Source: Eggerthellaceae bacterium (GTDB lineage: Bacteria; Actinomycetota; Coriobacteriia; Coriobacteriales; Eggerthellaceae). Taken from it: 32,975 nucleotides of DNA. The position numbers and the translations under genes are program-made. Within the stretch, counting starts at the first letter, position 1. Every line of letters begins with the position of its first letter. The notes under the pieces are model-generated. The model was not told where the DNA came from and did no database searches. It was given only the letters and a program-made list of their open reading frames with translations. The stretch spans positions 1 through 32,975 of the forward strand of contig JAFSHA010000158.1 in assembly GCA_017440565.1 (NCBI GenBank). The letters are read 5' to 3'. Shown here piece by piece: positions 6,735 to 13,220 of this stretch.

Positions 6735-7727
6735 ATGATCGTATCGTGGATGACCACCAACAAATGCAACCTTAAGTGCGTGCACTGCTACCAGGACGCC
6801 GAAGAGGCAACTGACAAGGAGCTTTCCACCGAGGAAGGCAAGAAGATGATCGACGAGATTGCCGCTGCGGGCTTCAAGATCATGATCTTCTCGGGCGGCG
6901 AGCCGCTTATGCGTCCCGACATCTACGAGCTGGTGGCTCACGCGGCCTCGCGCGGCCTGCGCCCGGTGTTCGGCAGCAACGGCACGCTCATCACGCCCGA
7001 GGTGGCGCGTCGTTTGAAGGAAGCTGGCGCGTGCGCCATGGGCATTTCCGTTGACAGCCTGGTGCCCGAAAAGCACGATCAGTTCCGCGGCCTTGAGAAC
7101 GCCTACGAGCTTACCATGGCCGGCATCGAGGCCTGCAAGCAGGCGGGCCTGCCGTTCCAGCTGCACACCACCGTGGTCGACTGGAACCGCGACGAGGTGT
7201 GCGACATCACCGATTTCGCCGAGCGCATTGGCGCCGTGGCGCACTACATCTTCTTCCTCATTCCCGTCGGCCGCGGCAAGTTCATCCAGGAAACCAGCCT
7301 GCAGGTGGTGGAGAACGAGGCGCTGCTCAAGGACATCATGCTGAAGTCGCAGCAGGTTTCCATCGACGTGAAGCCCACGTGCGCCCCGCAGTTCACGCGT
7401 ATTGCCAAGCAGCTTGGCATCGAGACGCGCTTCACGCGCGGCTGCCTGGCGGGTCTGACCTACTGCGTCATCGGCAGCGAGGGTATCGTGCGCCCGTGCG
7501 CCTACATGACCGAGGAGGCCGGCGACGTGCGCGAACAGCCCTTCGACGAGATTTGGCGCACGAGCCCCGTCTTCCAGAAGCTGCGCACGCAGGACTACGT
7601 GGGCGCGTGCGGCACCTGCGACTACAAGGACGGATGCGGCGGCTGCCGCGCCCGTGCGGCCTACTACCACGAGGGCAACTACATGGCGCAGGATGATTAC
7701 TGCGCGCATTCCCTGGGTCTTTGCTAA
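6735..7727 (+). CDS. Radical SAM/SPASM protein, NirJ2/AhbD-like
   Basis: A 330-residue radical SAM enzyme. The N-terminus MIVSWMTTNKCNLKCVHCY carries the CxxxCxxC cluster site at residues 11-18 and strongly resembles NirJ2/AhbD, the heme-pathway proteins that act on side chains of siroheme-derived tetrapyrroles. The glycine-rich SAM site FSGGEPL follows. The C-terminus is a SPASM-type domain with cysteines near GCLAG, RPCAYM and at 292, 295, 301, 304 and 323 for extra clusters. ATG 6735 has AGGA four bases upstream; a longer frame from 6699 is rejected because its first residues are unlike the family. It leads an operon with an FecBCD-type importer. No other ahb or nir genes are nearby, so heme modification is possible but peptide or cofactor maturation cannot be excluded. 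Confidence 0.8.
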   Translation: MIVSWMTTNKCNLKCVHCYQDAEEATDKELSTEEGKKMIDEIAAAGFKIMIFSGGEPLMRPDIYELVAHAASRGLRPVFGSNGTLITPEVARRLKEAGACAMGISVDSLVPEKHDQFRGLENAYELTMAGIEACKQAGLPFQLHTTVVDWNRDEVCDITDFAERIGAVAHYIFFLIPVGRGKFIQETSLQVVENEALLKDIMLKSQQVSIDVKPTCAPQFTRIAKQLGIETRFTRGCLAGLTYCVIGSEGIVRPCAYMTEEAGDVREQPFDEIWRTSPVFQKLRTQDYVGACGTCDYKDGCGGCRARAAYYHEGNYMAQDDYCAHSLGLC

Positions 7728-7770
7728 CGCGTTGCGGCCCGTGGTCTTTCGAAGCGGAGAGGAATCGCTC

Positions 7771-8763
7771 ATGTTGAAGAAAATTGCAATCATGGCGGCG
7801 AGCGCGGCGTTGGCGCTGTTGCTTGCGGGGTGCGCGGCGGAAGAACCGGCGCAGCCCGAGCAGGGTGGCGAAGGCCAGGCGGCCGGCGAGGTGGCGGCTC
7901 TGCATACGTTTGTCGACGACGCTGGCAACGAGGTTGTGGTGGAAAGCGCGAATCGCGTGGTTGCCTGCATGGGCAGCTTCGCCAACATGTGGGAGCTTGC
8001 CGGTGGTGTGCTGGTGGGCTGCTCGGATGATGCGTTTACGTTCGACAGCTTTGATATCGCCTCGCCCGGCGTGCAGAAGGTGGGCGATTTCTCCGGCATC
8101 AACCTTGAGGCGGTCATCGCGCTCGAGCCCGATTTCGTGATCATGACCTGCGGAACGGGCGGGCGTGGCGGCGATTCCAGCCAGCTTGACCTTGCCCCGG
8201 CGCTCGAGGCTTCGGGCATTCCGGTCGCCTATTTCGAGGTCACCACGTTTGCGGACTACGAGCGCATGATGGGCGTTCTGTGCGAGATCACCGGACGCGA
8301 TGACCTGTACCAGGCAAACGTCGCCGACGTGCGTGCCCAGATAGATGCCCTGGTGGCGGAAGTGCCTGCGGGCGAGGCACCCAGCGTGCTGTGCATGACC
8401 ACCTACTCGGGAGGTACCCGTGTGCAGTCAAGCGCCACCATGACGGGTGCCATGCTGGCTGAGCTGGGCGTTGCCAACCTTGCCGACGAGAATCGCAGCC
8501 TGCTTTCCGACTTCAGCCTGGAGTCCATCATCGAGCTCGATCCCGATTTCATCTTCGTGATCCCCATGGGCAATGACGCCGAGGCGGCCATGGCCGGCCT
8601 TGAGCAGGCGACCGCGGCCAATCCCGCATGGGCGACGCTCACGGCCGTGCAGGAGGACCGCTACGTGGCGCTTGATCCCAACCTGTTCCTCTACAAGCCT
8701 AATGCCAACTGGGCAGATGCGTACCAGTTCCTCTTCGATACGCTGTACGGTCAGGCTTCGTAA
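7771..8763 (+). CDS. ABC importer substrate-binding lipoprotein, FecB/BtuF-type (first importer)
   Basis: A 330-residue periplasmic-binding-type lipoprotein. The signal peptide ends in a lipobox, LLLAGC, with the lipidated Cys at residue 21. An acidic Gln/Gly-rich linker follows, then the TroA-like fold of the iron-siderophore/heme/cobalamin class (FVDDAGNEVVV, VGDFSGINLEAVIALEPDFVI, and LDPDFIFVIPMG near the end). ATG 7771 follows GGAGAGGA; an upstream in-frame extension overlaps the previous gene. It sits 43 bases after the radical SAM gene and 12 before the permease. The ligand cannot be told from sequence: ferric siderophore, heme or a corrinoid are all open. Confidence 0.88.
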   Translation: MLKKIAIMAASAALALLLAGCAAEEPAQPEQGGEGQAAGEVAALHTFVDDAGNEVVVESANRVVACMGSFANMWELAGGVLVGCSDDAFTFDSFDIASPGVQKVGDFSGINLEAVIALEPDFVIMTCGTGGRGGDSSQLDLAPALEASGIPVAYFEVTTFADYERMMGVLCEITGRDDLYQANVADVRAQIDALVAEVPAGEAPSVLCMTTYSGGTRVQSSATMTGAMLAELGVANLADENRSLLSDFSLESIIELDPDFIFVIPMGNDAEAAMAGLEQATAANPAWATLTAVQEDRYVALDPNLFLYKPNANWADAYQFLFDTLYGQAS

Positions 8764-8775
8764 GGCAAGCGGTGC

Positions 8776-9813
8776 ATGGTGGGAAGCATTCGCAACATGT
8801 TCTCGCGCATAGCGCAAGCACGGCCGTGCGGGTTCGCGGCCGTGCTCATGGCGTCGATTGCGCTGCTTGTCGTGCTTACGGCGGCGGCGTTTTTGGTGGG
8901 CTCGTCGTCGGTGAGCTTCGCCGAGCTTGCCGCGTGGGTGACAGGCGGGCAGGTAAGCGACGCGGCGAAGTCGATTTTGACAAACGTGCGCCTGCCTCGT
9001 GTGTTGGCCGCCTTGCTTGCAGGCGCGGCTCTGGCCGTTGCGGGCGCCGTTATCCAGGCGGTGCTTGACAACCCGCTGGCAAGCCCCAACGTCATCGGCA
9101 TCAACTCGGGTGCGGGTTTGTTCGTGCTGCTTGCCGCGGCCTTCTTCCCGCAGTACCTGTGGCTGCCGCCGCTGGCTGCGTTTCTGGGAGCGTTGGTCAC
9201 GGCGCTGCTGATCTTCGGTCTTTCGCTGGGCGCCAACATATCGCGCCTCACGGTGGTGCTTTCGGGCATTGCCATTACCACGGTGTTCGGCGCGGGCATG
9301 AACACCATCATGATCGTGGCGCCCGATGCCTATATAGGATCGGCGAACTTCCTGGTGGGCGGTCTGTCGGGCGTGCTCATGCGCGATTTGTGGTGGCCGG
9401 CGGCCTACATCGTCGTGGGCCTCGCCGTCGCGTTTACGTGCGGAAACCGCCTGAACATCATGTCGCTCGGCGATGATTCGGCCCATGCATTGGGCATGAA
9501 CGTGCGTGGAAACCGCCTCGGGCTGCTTACGCTTGCCGCCATGTTGGCGGGTGCTGCGGTGAGCTTCGCGGGTTTGCTGGGCTTCGTGGGCCTTATCATT
9601 CCGCATATCGTGCGCTTCTTCGTGGGGCATGACAACAGGCGCGTGCTTGTCATGTCGGCGGTGCTGGGCGCGGCGTTCGTAGTGGGATGCGATCTCCTGG
9701 CGCGCATCATGTTCGCCCCGTATGAGGTGCCGGTGGGCATTCTCATGGCGTTTTTGGGCGGTCCGTTCTTCGTCTACCTGATTATGCGGAACAGGAGGGG
9801 TGGCCTTGACTAG
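8776..9813 (+). CDS. ABC importer permease, FecCD/BtuC-type (first importer)
   Basis: A 345-residue multi-spanning permease. Family signatures are LPRVLAALLAGAALAVAGAVIQ..NPLASPNVIG near the N-terminus, LGMNVRGNR in the coupling region that contacts the ATPase, and GLLGFVGLIIPHIVRFFVGHDNRR. The hydropathy matches a ten-helix BtuC fold as a homodimer. No strong ribosome site precedes ATG 8776; ATG 8797 after GGGAAG is an alternative start that would shorten the cytoplasmic N-terminus. It overlaps the start of the ATPase gene. Confidence 0.9.
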   Translation: MVGSIRNMFSRIAQARPCGFAAVLMASIALLVVLTAAAFLVGSSSVSFAELAAWVTGGQVSDAAKSILTNVRLPRVLAALLAGAALAVAGAVIQAVLDNPLASPNVIGINSGAGLFVLLAAAFFPQYLWLPPLAAFLGALVTALLIFGLSLGANISRLTVVLSGIAITTVFGAGMNTIMIVAPDAYIGSANFLVGGLSGVLMRDLWWPAAYIVVGLAVAFTCGNRLNIMSLGDDSAHALGMNVRGNRLGLLTLAAMLAGAAVSFAGLLGFVGLIIPHIVRFFVGHDNRRVLVMSAVLGAAFVVGCDLLARIMFAPYEVPVGILMAFLGGPFFVYLIMRNRRGGLD

Positions 9814-10588
9814 CGAACGAGCCATCGAGCTTGCGGGCATCCGCTTCTCCTACAACCGCGAAGTGCCATTTATGAAGGGCCTTTCCGCGGCGTTTTCCCA
9901 TGGGAAGGTGACCAGCATCGTGGGTCCGAACGGGTGCGGGAAGTCGACCATGGTGAAGTTGATCGACGGGATCATCAGGCCCTTTGCGGGCGAGGTTCTG
10001 ATCGATGGGGAAAGCACGTTTGACATGGGGCATAAGGAGCGCGCCCGCAGGGTGGCCGTGCTCGCGCAGGCATCGCGCCCGCCGGCCATGACGGTCGAGG
10101 CGCTGGTGGCGTGCGGGCGCTATCCGCATTTGGAGCGTCAGGGACGTCTTGGGCCGCGTGACCGCGAGTTGGTTGAGGAGGCCATGTGCTTGGCGGGCGT
10201 CGAGCGTTTCCGCGGCCATGACCTGCGCCAGCTTTCCGGTGGCGAGCGGCAGCGCGCGTTCATTGCCATGACGCTTGCGCAGGACACGCGCGTTATCTTG
10301 CTTGACGAACCTACGACGTTTCTGGACATCGGCGCGTGCCATGACCTGATGCGCCTCGTTCGCCAGCTTAATGAGCAGCAGGGTAAGACCATCATCATGG
10401 TCATTCACGATCTCGATCTGGCTTTGCGCTATTCCGACGAGCTTCTGGTCATGGAACGCGGGCGCGTGACGTGCGCGGGTGGCGTCGAGGACGTGCTGGC
10501 CGAGGGCGCTCTCGAACGGGCCTTCGGCGTGAACGTAAGCGCGCACGAAGGCGCCTTCGGCAAAAACTACGCCATCTTCCCGAAGTAG
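9806..10588 (+). CDS. ABC importer ATPase, FecE/BtuD-type (first importer)
   Basis: A 260-residue ATPase with Walker A GPNGCGKST at residues 40-48, Q-loop LAQASRPPA, signature LSGGERQRA, Walker B VILLDEPTTFLD and switch His in VIHD. I place the start at TTG 9806 because AGGAGGGG (9793-9800) is five bases ahead. The in-frame GTG at 9800 overlaps that ribosome site. The gene overlaps the permease stop by eight bases, consistent with coupled translation. It energises uptake through the preceding permease and lipoprotein. Confidence 0.9.
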   Translation: MTSERAIELAGIRFSYNREVPFMKGLSAAFSHGKVTSIVGPNGCGKSTMVKLIDGIIRPFAGEVLIDGESTFDMGHKERARRVAVLAQASRPPAMTVEALVACGRYPHLERQGRLGPRDRELVEEAMCLAGVERFRGHDLRQLSGGERQRAFIAMTLAQDTRVILLDEPTTFLDIGACHDLMRLVRQLNEQQGKTIIMVIHDLDLALRYSDELLVMERGRVTCAGGVEDVLAEGALERAFGVNVSAHEGAFGKNYAIFPK

Positions 10589-10600
10589 GCGAATGCGATG

Positions 10601-10641
10601 GCCCAATGAGCCGGCGAATCAGGTTCGCTGACTCATTGGGC
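10601..10641 (+). terminator. Hairpin after the first importer operon
   Basis: GCCCAATGAG (10601-10610) pairs perfectly with CTCATTGGGC (10632-10641), and the interior contains a further GCGAA/TTCGC pairing. It lies 13 bases after the ATPase stop. There is no T-run, so it may be a structured transcript end or processing signal, not a classic intrinsic terminator. Confidence 0.5.
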
Positions 10642-10661
10642 GCGCGTCCCCGCGCCTGTCG

Positions 10662-10667
10662 TATAAT
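10662..10667 (+). promoter_or_regulatory. -10 element for the deformylase-like gene
   Basis: A consensus TATAAT sits 74 bases before the start codon at 10741. The best upstream match to a -35 box, TTGGGC at 10636-10641, is 20 bases away, which is too far for a typical promoter, so only the -10 is claimed. Confidence 0.45.
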
Positions 10668-10740
10668 AGGCAGCGCGAAAATCGCAAGCAGGGGCGTGCC
10701 TGCGTGGGCTGGCCCTTTCCGAAAAGATAGGATACGTTCC

Positions 10741-11160
10741 ATGATCAAAGACATCGTCAAAGACGAAGAGTTCCTCAAGCAGCCTTCCGAGCCCGCTACC
10801 CTCGATGACCTCGATGTGATGCAGGACCTTATCGACACCATGAAGTCGATGGGCGACAACTGCGCCTGCCTTGCCGCCAACCAGATTGGCGCGCTGAAGA
10901 ACATCATCGTGTACGAGTTCAACAGCAAGCTTTACGTCATGTTCAACCCGGTCATCAAGCAGGGCATCGTTCCCTACAAGGCGACCGAGGGCTGCATGAG
11001 CCTCGAGTACGACACCGAGAGCCGTCGTTACAAGCGCATCACGGTTGAGTATGATTCGCTTGAGAACGGCCAGCTGGTCAAGCGCACGCGCAAGCTTTCT
11101 GACTGGAACGCGCAGATCGTGCAGCACGCCATCGATCACTGCAACGGCATCTTGGTGTAG
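10741..11160 (+). CDS. Peptide-deformylase-like protein lacking the catalytic glutamate
   Basis: A 139-residue protein of the peptide deformylase fold, which removes formyl groups from nascent proteins. Motif 2, EGCMS (residues 83-87), keeps the metal-binding Cys85, and motif 3 keeps both His ligands, His129 and His133. Motif 3 reads HAIDH in place of HEIDH, so the general acid/base glutamate is Ala130 (codon GCC). Motif 1, usually GxGLAAxQ, is CACLAANQ at 41-48. The metal site may therefore form, but normal deformylation is doubtful. The protein is short compared with housekeeping deformylases (about 165-180 residues). AGGA precedes ATG 10741. Role unknown; a true deformylase is expected elsewhere in the genome. 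Confidence 0.8.
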   Translation: MIKDIVKDEEFLKQPSEPATLDDLDVMQDLIDTMKSMGDNCACLAANQIGALKNIIVYEFNSKLYVMFNPVIKQGIVPYKATEGCMSLEYDTESRRYKRITVEYDSLENGQLVKRTRKLSDWNAQIVQHAIDHCNGILV

Positions 11161-11204
11161 CATAAACGCCTTCGGCGCTTGCTGAAAAGCATGGGGGAGG
11201 GGCT

Positions 11205-12380
11205 GTGATTTACTCTGATATGACGGGAAACTGCGTTTCTCGGCTCGGGTTTGGAGGCATGCGCTTCCCCTTGCTGGAAGACGGGCGCATCGACGAGGCG
11301 CAGGTGCGCGAGATGGTGGCCGCCGCTATTGCCGGCGGTGTGAACTATTTCGACACGGCCTATCCCTACCACGGCGGCGACTCCGAGCGCGTTTTAGGTC
11401 GCATTTTGGCCGAGTATCCGCGTGAAAGCTGGTTGCTTGCCAGCAAATACCCGGGTCATCAGCTGTTTTCCGAAGGACATGACCCCGCAGGGGTGTTTGA
11501 GAAGCAGCTTGAGAAGTGCGGTGTGGACTACTTCGATTTCTACTTGCTGCATAACGTATACGAGGGGTCGTTGGCTACGTACCTCGACCCCGAAATCGGC
11601 ATCATCGAATATTTCAAAGAGCAGAAACGGCGGGGTCGCATCAAGCACCTGGGCTTCAGCACGCATGCGCAGACGCAGTGTCTGCGCAAGTTTTTGGACT
11701 TGCATGGCGCTGACATGGAGTTTTGTCAGATCCAGTTGAACTATCTCGACTGGACCCTGCAGGACGGAAAGGCCAAGTACGAGCTTCTGACCGAGCGAGG
11801 CGTGCCCATCGTGGTCATGGAGCCATTACGCGGCGGTAGGTTGGCGACGCTTTCCGACGATCAGATGGAGCGCCTGCGGTCGGTTTGGCTGGAGGAGAAG
11901 CCTGCGGCGTTAAGCTTCCGCTTCCTTCAGGATCTTCCCAATGTGCGTGTGGTGCTCAGCGGCATGTCCAATGTCTCCCAGATCCGGGAAAACGTGGCCG
12001 CGTTTGCTGGCTCGCAGCCTCTTTCCGCTGATGAAAGGGCGCTTTTGCTCGATCTTGCCGAGGAGATGAAGGAGTCGGTGCCGTGCACGGCCTGCCGATA
12101 CTGCTGCGACGACTGCCCCGCGGGGCTTGATATCCCGTATCTGCTCGAGGTGTATAACAACATGCGGTTTGCGCCGTCGACTAACGTTGCCATGAGCGTT
12201 GAGTTCATGGATCCCGAGAAGCGCCCCGAGAAGTGCACTGCGTGCGGTGCGTGTTCGCGCATATGCCCGCAGGGCATTGACGTGCCTACTGCGTTGGCCG
12301 ATCTGGTTGAACGGATCGGGGGCGTGACGCCGTGGGCAAGCGTATGCGTCGAGCGCGAAGCTGCCGCTAAGAGAGGATAG
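11205..12380 (+). CDS. Aldo/keto reductase with C-terminal 4Fe-4S ferredoxin domain
   Basis: A 391-residue oxidoreductase. The N-terminal TIM barrel has the aldo/keto reductase tetrad in context: Asp50 and Tyr53/55 in FDTAYPYHGG, Lys81 in LASKYPG and His116 in LLHNVYEG. The C-terminus has two cysteine groups, beginning at residues 294 (CTACRYCCDDCP) and 344 (CTACGACSRICP), that would hold iron-sulfur clusters. This architecture is common in anaerobes and is predicted to pass electrons between a carbonyl substrate and ferredoxin-like carriers. GTG 11205 has GGGGGAGGGG directly upstream. It starts 44 bases after the deformylase-like gene and may share its transcript. Substrate unknown. Confidence 0.88.
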   Translation: MIYSDMTGNCVSRLGFGGMRFPLLEDGRIDEAQVREMVAAAIAGGVNYFDTAYPYHGGDSERVLGRILAEYPRESWLLASKYPGHQLFSEGHDPAGVFEKQLEKCGVDYFDFYLLHNVYEGSLATYLDPEIGIIEYFKEQKRRGRIKHLGFSTHAQTQCLRKFLDLHGADMEFCQIQLNYLDWTLQDGKAKYELLTERGVPIVVMEPLRGGRLATLSDDQMERLRSVWLEEKPAALSFRFLQDLPNVRVVLSGMSNVSQIRENVAAFAGSQPLSADERALLLDLAEEMKESVPCTACRYCCDDCPAGLDIPYLLEVYNNMRFAPSTNVAMSVEFMDPEKRPEKCTACGACSRICPQGIDVPTALADLVERIGGVTPWASVCVEREAAAKRG

Positions 12381-12471
12381 CGGAGGCTTCGCGATTTGTT
12401 GGCTGCTTGCTGCGGGTTGGCTGTGGAGCTCTCAAATTTTCAGATTCCTGCAAACTTTTTCAAAAAAGGTC

Positions 12472-12499
12472 TTGCGTGAAATTGCAAAAGCAGTAATAT
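12472..12499 (+). promoter_or_regulatory. Putative promoter of tRNA-Ala
   Basis: TTGCGT (12472-12477) and TAATAT (12494-12499) are 16 bases apart in an AT-rich stretch, placing the start of transcription roughly ten bases before the mature tRNA. Neither box is a perfect consensus. Confidence 0.4.
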
Positions 12500-12517
12500 G
12501 TTCCTTGCACTTTTTAC

Positions 12518-12593
12518 GGGGCATTAGCTCAGCTGGGAGAGCGCATGGCTGGCAGCCATGAGGTCAGGGGTTCGATCCCCCTATGCTCCACCA
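12518..12593 (+). tRNA. tRNA-Ala (anticodon GGC)
   Basis: A 76-base cloverleaf. The acceptor stem GGGGCAT pairs with ATGCTCC (one G-T pair). The D arm is GCTC/GAGC, and the anticodon arm CATGG/CCATG has loop CTGGCAG giving anticodon GGC. The T arm AGGGG/CCCCT has loop TTCGATC. The discriminator is A and CCA is encoded at 12591-12593. Its 3' half is duplicated downstream. Confidence 0.95.
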
Positions 12594-12600
12594 TAATTCC

Positions 12601-12625
12601 AAGGGTCGCTACGGCGGCCCTTTTT
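12601..12625 (+). terminator. Terminator of tRNA-Ala
   Basis: AAGGGTCGC pairs with GCGGCCCTT (one U-G pair) around a TACG loop, followed by TTTTT. It begins seven bases after the tRNA CCA end. Confidence 0.85.
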
Positions 12626-12644
12626 CTTTGTCGGAAGACGCGCA

Positions 12645-12658
12645 GGGGATCGAACCCC
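12645..12658 (-). other. Inverted 14-base copy of a tRNA T-arm
   Basis: GGGGATCGAACCCC is the exact reverse complement of the T-arm core at 12567-12580 of tRNA-Ala. It could be the remnant of an oppositely oriented tRNA, but no other cloverleaf parts can be built around it. Confidence 0.45.
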
Positions 12659-12666
12659 GCGAGGGA

Positions 12667-12691
12667 AAAACAGCACTTAATGTGCTGTTTT
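12667..12691. terminator. Bidirectional terminator-like palindrome
   Basis: AAAACAGCAC (12667-12676) and GTGCTGTTTT (12682-12691) are perfect 10-base inverted copies around a 5-base loop. A-rich sequence on one side and T-rich on the other make it able to terminate in both directions. It lies inside the segment between the two tRNA tails. Confidence 0.65.
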
Positions 12692-12698
12692 ACGAGGA

Positions 12699-12746
12699 GG
12701 GCCCGAAAGGGCCCGACGAAGCGCGATTTCGCGAAGCGAAAGCGCA
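12699..12746. other. Cluster of small hairpins between the duplicated tRNA tails
   Basis: GGGCCC-GAAA-GGGCCC (12699-12714) forms a six-pair stem with a GNRA-type loop. It is followed by CGCG-ATTT-CGCG (12722-12733) and further GCGAAGCGAAAGCGC sequence. No gene is visible. It could be a piece of a structured repeat or of a decayed element. Confidence 0.45.
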
Positions 12747-12782
12747 TCGATCCCCCTATGCTCCACCATAATTCCAAGGGTC
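12747..12782 (+). repeat. Second copy of the tRNA-Ala 3' end and flank (att-like direct repeat)
   Basis: These 36 bases are identical to 12572-12607, which cover the T-loop, T-stem, acceptor 3' strand, CCA and the first half of the terminator stem of tRNA-Ala. The copies start 175 bases apart. The second lacks the 5' two thirds of a tRNA, so it cannot make one. Duplication of a tRNA 3' end is the usual mark left by site-specific integration into a tRNA gene. Confidence 0.8.
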
Positions 12783-12801
12783 ACAGTCGTGGCCCTTTTT
12801 T
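12776..12801 (+). terminator. Terminator after the second tRNA tail
   Basis: AAGGGTCAC pairs with GTGGCCCTT around an AGTC loop, followed by a run of six T. Compared with the first terminator, the inner stem has changed from CGC/GCG to CAC/GTG on both sides, so pairing is kept. The two are related but distinct terminators. Confidence 0.8.
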
Positions 12802-13220
12802 GTTCCGTCGGCCTGACGGCCGCCGGACCCCTCGACGCTGCGCGGGCCTGCGGCACCTCCAGCTGGCGCTTTCTCGCTTGCCTTCGCGCACCTTAGTGCG
12901 CTCAGCCGCGAGACGCGCCATCTGAAGGCGCCACAGGCCGCACTCGCTGACTTACTACGCCAACCCGCTCGTCCGTCTTTCGGGATCTTATTTGACACGG
13001 GGCCGGGCGTTTCTTCTTGAGGGAAACGCGCCTTTACGCCTTCGCTGCGGCAAACTTGCGATACACTGAAACGCAATCGGCTGAGGGGCATGAGTGTGGG
13101 GGCTCATGAAGCTGCCGCCCTGTGTCTCAAGGCTCAACATTGGGTTTTATTTGGCACGCGCGAGTCGCGCCGCCGACAATGAGAAGGCGCGACCGCACAA
13201 AACGAAAGTTGGTGGTCAAA
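12802..13220. other. Gene-free region before the EF-G-like gene
   Basis: No coding gene is recognised in about 420 bases; open frames here have arginine/alanine-rich translations without family features. A TTGACA at 12992 lacks a -10 at suitable distance. TACACT at 13062-13067 is a possible -10 about 155 bases before the next start codon. A GCGTTTC/GAAACGC hairpin lies at about 13008-13028. Confidence 0.5.

Noticed and set aside
8428-9840. 470-codon antisense frame over the first importer genes
   Set aside because: Arg/His/Gln-rich shadow of the permease and binding-protein genes.
7771-10588. The two importers as a recent duplication
   Set aside because: Gene order differs (binding protein-permease-ATPase versus permease-ATPase-binding protein) and the protein sequences differ throughout.
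12545-12925. 126-codon frame across tRNA-Ala and the downstream insert
   Set aside because: It begins inside the tRNA and crosses two terminators, so it is not a gene.
12992-12997. TTGACA as a -35 box for the EF-G-like gene
   Set aside because: No acceptable -10 occurs 15-19 bases downstream.
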